DNA of 6,380 bases from Marinisporobacter balticus. Its GTDB lineage: Bacteria > Bacillota > Clostridia > Peptostreptococcales > Thermotaleaceae. Shown one piece after another: positions 5,041 through 6,380 of the stretch. The stretch covers positions 1 through 6,380 of the forward strand of contig NZ_SLWV01000052.1 in assembly GCF_004345705.1 (NCBI RefSeq). Reading direction: 5' to 3'. The notes under the pieces are model-generated. The model searched no databases. It was not told the origin of the DNA and saw only the letters and a list, made by a program, of their open reading frames with translations. Within the stretch, counting starts at the first letter, position 1, and each line of letters starts with the position of its first letter. The position numbers were made by a program, and so were the translations under genes.

Positions 5041-5349
5041 GTAGGAAAAACAACTAGAAATAACTTAGAACAAATTAAAATATATGGAAATCTCTTTATG
5101 ACTATTTTAGGTATTTCTATATTTAAAAATAATATTTGTATAATGAGCATTTTTAATAAAACCTAATTTAAGATTCGTTTTGTTCGTATTTTTCTACAAA
5201 TGCGCCTTTATTTAAATATAAATCACACTTAGTCTATTACAGCCACTAATTTCCATCAAAAAACACTTTGCTTTTATTGTGATGAAACCCCAAGCTACGT
5301 TCATTATCATTCGTACAAAGTAGATGCATAAGAGCATTATCAACTTAAG
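5041..5349. other. AT-rich intergenic region, no gene seen
   Basis: No convincing gene or RNA is visible. A 32-codon minus-strand frame (5310-5212) lacks a ribosome binding site. A short palindrome AACTTAAGTT follows the LCP stop codon, but there is no U-tract, so no terminator for that gene is evident. Confidence 0.5.
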
Positions 5350-6276
5350 TTAAAATTTACCTTGCGTTAATTTTTGTGCTTTTTCTTCGTCTATTATCAC
5401 ATAGAAGATACCCTCCTGCATTATAGCAGAAATAGGTAAATTGATTTCTTTTATATCTTCCTTTTCAATAGAATTATTTCTTACAATAGCAGAATATTTT
5501 TTGACTTCTTTTTTATCTATATTTGTTTCAATGTTTTTCGAGACTAGTTCATAAAGGGAACCTATATTTTTAAATATATCTGTCACACTTTCTTGTGTTA
5601 GAATTGCAACAAGAACATCCTTTTGAACATCTATACGAGTAAGATCTCCCTTCAGATATCCTTTTCTAAAACGTACCAGCATTTCTGCTTTTTTACCATC
5701 CAAAATTTGTGGCCCCTTCTTTAGTTCAATATGTAATCCTTGCATTGGATCTTCATAATACATATCCTGTGGCACATCATAGTTTATTCCTCCAATGGCA
5801 TCAACAAAATGTCTAAAAGCAGCCGTATCAATCATTATATATTTTGAAATGTTAACTCCCAATATATTGTTTAACTCTTTCATAACCTGTTCCGGTGAAT
5901 GTAAAGCTGCATAATTTCCTAGTTTTGTATCTCTATTTTCATCTTTAATCATAGTATCCCTTGAAACCGTCGAAATATTTAAATTTCCTGTACTTGGTTC
6001 ATATCCCATTAGAACAAAGGCGTCTACAGGTGTGGTTTCTCCCAAATTTGCCTCTAGAACTCCCATAAATAGTACATTAATAATCTCATGATTAGATTCA
6101 CTATCATCAATTGGATTCGATAACAGTAAAATACCACCTGCAACAATTATAAGAATAGATATTACTATAACCCATATTTTCGGTTTTTTATATTTCACTA
6201 TGTTTTTCACCCTTTCACCTATATTACTTTCTCCAAAAGCAAGAAAACCATCTTTAAACAAATTATTTTGTTTCAT
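5350..6276 (-). CDS. LytR-CpsA-Psr (LCP) family protein with a BlaR1/M56-like N-terminal anchor
   Basis: A 308-residue membrane protein. LCP enzymes transfer polymers such as teichoic acid or capsule from lipid carriers to peptidoglycan on the outer face of the membrane. The LCP domain spans about residues 66-220: INVLFMGV (66-73), Asp85, the signature SRDT (105-108), KLGNYA (118-123), FVDAIGGINYDVP (157-169), KKGPQILDG (186-194), VRFR (201-204) and the conserved Arg of LTRIDVQKD (214). One helix lies at 33-53. The first 55 residues (FLAFGESNIGERVKNIV, then KYKKPKIWVIVI and LLLSNP) closely resemble the segment around the last helix of M56-family BlaR1/MecR1 sensors and are not typical LCP sequence. 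No ribosome binding site precedes ATG 6276, and the frame stays open for about 20 codons upstream to a TAA. The protein may be a chimera or the remnant of a longer M56-LCP protein. Confidence 0.85.
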   Translation of the reverse strand: MKQNNLFKDGFLAFGESNIGERVKNIVKYKKPKIWVIVISILIIVAGGILLLSNPIDDSESNHEIINVLFMGVLEANLGETTPVDAFVLMGYEPSTGNLNISTVSRDTMIKDENRDTKLGNYAALHSPEQVMKELNNILGVNISKYIMIDTAAFRHFVDAIGGINYDVPQDMYYEDPMQGLHIELKKGPQILDGKKAEMLVRFRKGYLKGDLTRIDVQKDVLVAILTQESVTDIFKNIGSLYELVSKNIETNIDKKEVKKYSAIVRNNSIEKEDIKEINLPISAIMQEGIFYVIIDEEKAQKLTQGKF

Positions 6277-6380
6277 TGAAATACTTATATATATCGTATA
6301 AATGAAACTACATGCGGACGCACAATCTATTGATTACAGTTTTTGGTATTTGATTTGCCCAATTGATAAACCATTGTACC
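6277..6380 (-). other. upstream region of the LCP gene, cut by the window edge
   Basis: No ribosome binding site or clear promoter precedes the LCP start. Short open stretches on the minus strand (for example VQWFINWANQIPKTV up to a TAG) could be the end of an upstream gene or chance. Too little sequence is present to decide. Confidence 0.3.

Noticed and set aside
4880..5233. tmRNA reading of the tRNA-like end
   Set aside because: No complementary 5' tmRNA end and no tag-peptide ORF ending in ALAA-like codons upstream.
5212..5310. 32-codon minus-strand ORF (MIMNVAWGF...) between the LCP gene and the tRNA-like end
   Set aside because: No ribosome binding site and no recognisable similarity; length expected by chance.
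1..6380. CRISPR array
   Set aside because: No regularly spaced direct repeats were seen anywhere in the window.

Overview
The window looks like an accessory or decaying stretch of a low-GC Gram-positive chromosome, most likely from the Clostridia. The reasons are the strongly AT-rich base composition, GGAGG-type ribosome binding sites, U-rich intrinsic terminators, an IS66-family element, a Hol_Tox-type peptide toxin and a LytR-CpsA-Psr (LCP) protein.

Layout. Positions 1-860 run on the plus strand. They hold a small four-helix membrane protein (88-456) with a strong terminator, then a compact type I toxin locus (about 555-860). The toxin locus encodes a 33-residue holin-like peptide. Its Shine-Dalgarno is buried in a hairpin, a bidirectional terminator overlaps its stop codon, and an 11-base segment near the mRNA 5' end is complementary to the 3' end. 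From 946 to the right edge every gene lies on the minus strand. Positions 946-1679 are two ATGA-coupled gene remnants: the first has lost its 5' end to an insertion sequence and the second carries an amber codon at codon 7. Positions 1667-3523 are an IS66-family element with recognisable terminal inverted repeats. Its tnpB is intact, its tnpA is broken, and its tnpC is both frameshifted and 3'-truncated. Positions 3584-4662 are a serine beta-lactamase-like hydrolase interrupted by a frameshift in a 10-base homopolymer. Positions 4832-5033 are a GC-rich island ending in a perfect tRNA T-arm, acceptor strand and CCA followed by a terminator, but with no 5' tRNA half. Positions 5350-6276 encode an LCP cell-wall enzyme whose N-terminus and membrane helix look like the tail of a BlaR1/MecR1 (M56) sensor.

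Functional picture. The right half is loosely themed on the cell envelope: a beta-lactamase-fold hydrolase and an LCP ligase carrying a BlaR1-like anchor. The left half is selfish or stress-related DNA: a type I toxin and a dying IS. At least five coding frames are broken (1299-1679, 946-1302, tnpA, tnpC and the hydrolase). Two of the breaks sit in A/T homopolymers, so real decay, slippage-based expression and sequencing error must be told apart. The most interesting items are the alternative pairings of the toxin mRNA, the M56-tail/LCP chimera, the orphan tRNA 3' end and the A10 frameshift in the hydrolase.
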